Assembly (NCBI RefSeq): GCF_025465255.1
Contig: NZ_JAODNI010000207.1
Coordinates: forward strand, 1-33,541
Origin: Pseudonocardia sp.
GTDB taxonomy: Bacteria > Actinomycetota > Actinomycetes > Mycobacteriales > Pseudonocardiaceae
Direction: 5' to 3'
DNA: 33,541 nt
In this document: one piece after another, positions 32,710 to 33,541 of the stretch
Numbering within the stretch: the stretch's first letter is position 1
Layout of the letters: each line of letters opens with the position of its first letter
The notes under the pieces: model-generated
Seen by the model: only the letters and a program-made list of their open reading frames with translations
What the model was told of the DNA's origin: nothing
The model's database searches: none
Program-made: the position numbers and the translations under genes

Positions 32710-32758
32710 CACGAACGGCACTTTCGCTCGTGCCTAGTGTGCGAAAGTGCCGTTCGTG
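32710..32758. terminator. Bidirectional 18-bp hairpin between the MFS and IcmF genes
   Basis: The arms 32710-32727 and 32741-32758 are perfectly complementary with a 13-base loop that contains CCTAG. It begins 2 bases after the MFS stop and ends 13 bases before the stop of the convergent mutase gene. It should terminate both transcripts. No T run, as usual in actinobacteria. Confidence 0.85.
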
Positions 32759-32771
32759 AACATGAACGGGG

Positions 32772-33541
32772 CTACATGTTGCGCCGGTACTGGCCGCCCA
32801 CCTCGAAGAACGCGTCCGTGAGCTGGCCCAGGGAGCAGACCCTGGCGGCCTTCATCAGCTCGTCGAAGACGTTGCCCTCGCCCGTCGCGACGTCCTGAAG
32901 CTTCCGGATCGCCTGCTCGGCGTCGGTCCTGTGCCGCTCCTGGAAGCCCGCGAGCCGGTCCAGCTGGCTCTTCTTCTCCGCCTCGGTGCCGCGCGCGAGC
33001 TCGATCTCCAGCGGCTCGTCCTCGTCCACGTCCGGGCGGACGAACGTGTTGACGCCGACGATCGGCAGCGTCCCGTCGTGCTTGCGGTGCTCATAGAGCA
33101 TCGACTCGTCCTGGATCTTGCCGCGCTGGTAGCCGGTCTCCATCGCGCCCAGAACACCGCCGCGCTCCGCGATCGAGTCGAACTCCTTGAGTACGGCCTC
33201 CTCGACCAGGTCCGTCAGCTCGTCGATGACGAACGAGCCCTGCAGCGGGTTCTCGTTCATCGACAGGCCCCACTCGCGGTTGATGATCAGCTGGATCGCC
33301 ATCGCCCGGCGCACCGACGCCTCGGTCGGCGTGGTGATCGCCTCGTCGTAGGCGTTGGTGTGCAACGAGTTCGCGTTGTCGTAGAGAGCGCAGAGGGCCT
33401 GCAGGGTGGTGCGGATGTCGTTGAAGTTCATCTCCTGCGCGTGCAGGGACCGGCCCGAGGTCTGCACGTGGTACTTCAGCTTCTGCGACCGCTCGCCCGC
33501 GCCGAACTTCTCCTTCATCGCGACCGCCCAGATGCGGCGGG
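32772..33541 (-). CDS. icmF: Fused isobutyryl-CoA mutase IcmF, C-terminal part (partial)
   Basis: The visible 256 codons run from the right edge (RRIWAVAMKEKFGAGERSQK) to the stop at 32772. Motifs YHVQTSGRSLHAQEMNFNDI, NSLHTNAYDEAITTPTEASV, ENPLQGSFVIDELTDLVEEA, and the ending LTDAFFEVGGQYRRNM are those of IcmF, in which the B12-binding domain, the G-protein chaperone and the mutase are one chain. It interconverts isobutyryl-CoA and n-butyryl-CoA with adenosylcobalamin. The N-terminal domains lie outside the window, so the fused type is inferred from the end sequence. A B12-binding-like gene is 2.3 kb away. Confidence 0.9.
   Translation of the reverse strand, partial: RRIWAVAMKEKFGAGERSQKLKYHVQTSGRSLHAQEMNFNDIRTTLQALCALYDNANSLHTNAYDEAITTPTEASVRRAMAIQLIINREWGLSMNENPLQGSFVIDELTDLVEEAVLKEFDSIAERGGVLGAMETGYQRGKIQDESMLYEHRKHDGTLPIVGVNTFVRPDVDEDEPLEIELARGTEAEKKSQLDRLAGFQERHRTDAEQAIRKLQDVATGEGNVFDELMKAARVCSLGQLTDAFFEVGGQYRRNM

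Noticed and set aside
1..33541. CRISPR arrays, tRNA or rRNA genes, and intact insertion sequences
   Set aside because: No regularly spaced repeats, no cloverleaf-like sequences and no transposase-like protein were recognised on reading both strands; a tRNA or IS search program was not available.

Overview
The window is very GC-rich DNA from an actinomycete. GTG starts, 4-base ATGA/GTGA gene overlaps, a MurT/GatD pair, an MmpS-like protein and an IcmF-type fused mutase all fit. Overall gene style suggests a Pseudonocardia-like member of the Pseudonocardiales, but that genus call is inference from style and not a database match. No rRNA, tRNA, CRISPR array or intact insertion sequence was seen.

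Left part (1 to about 10.1 kb): a patchwork of intact core genes and decayed ones. Intact genes are the end of a sensor kinase, an esterase, murT-gatD (lipid II amidation) with a coupled small membrane protein, a gamma-carbonic-anhydrase-like protein, an ArsR/SRPBCC pair with a visible operator, an MmpS-like protein and a DUF3140 protein. Between them lie an ECF sigma factor fragment, a haloacetate dehalogenase fragment, a PIN toxin with one frameshift, a flavoprotein fragment and a TetR gene with three frameshifts.

Middle part (10.1 to 18 kb): a two-domain VOC dioxygenase divergent from an AraC regulator, followed by a small serine hydrolase. This trio resembles the MhqO/MhqD quinone-detoxification genes. 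Next come a lipoprotein, a methyltransferase plus GMC dehydrogenase operon whose second gene seems to start at ATC, a HTH protein, an unannotatable 32-residue microprotein with a strong ribosome binding site, and a monoacylglycerol-lipase-like hydrolase.

Right part (18.3 to 28.9 kb): a choline/glycine betaine catabolic island. An APC permease would import choline, choline oxidase CodA (all known active-site residues present) and a betaine-aldehyde-type dehydrogenase would give glycine betaine, a Rieske oxygenase of the quaternary-amine type would demethylate it to dimethylglycine, and a flavin/folate dimethylglycine-oxidase-like protein would take that to sarcosine and methylene-THF. A Rieske ferredoxin is translationally coupled to the last enzyme. 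An IclR regulator with a probable leaderless mRNA sits between the two arms. An unrelated AbiEi/DUF559-like gene is inserted in the island.

Right edge (28.9 to 33.5 kb): a TRIC-type channel, a B12-binding-like protein coupled to a LysR regulator, a divergent YnfM-like MFS exporter, a strong hairpin, and the C-terminal end of a B12-dependent IcmF mutase cut by the window edge.
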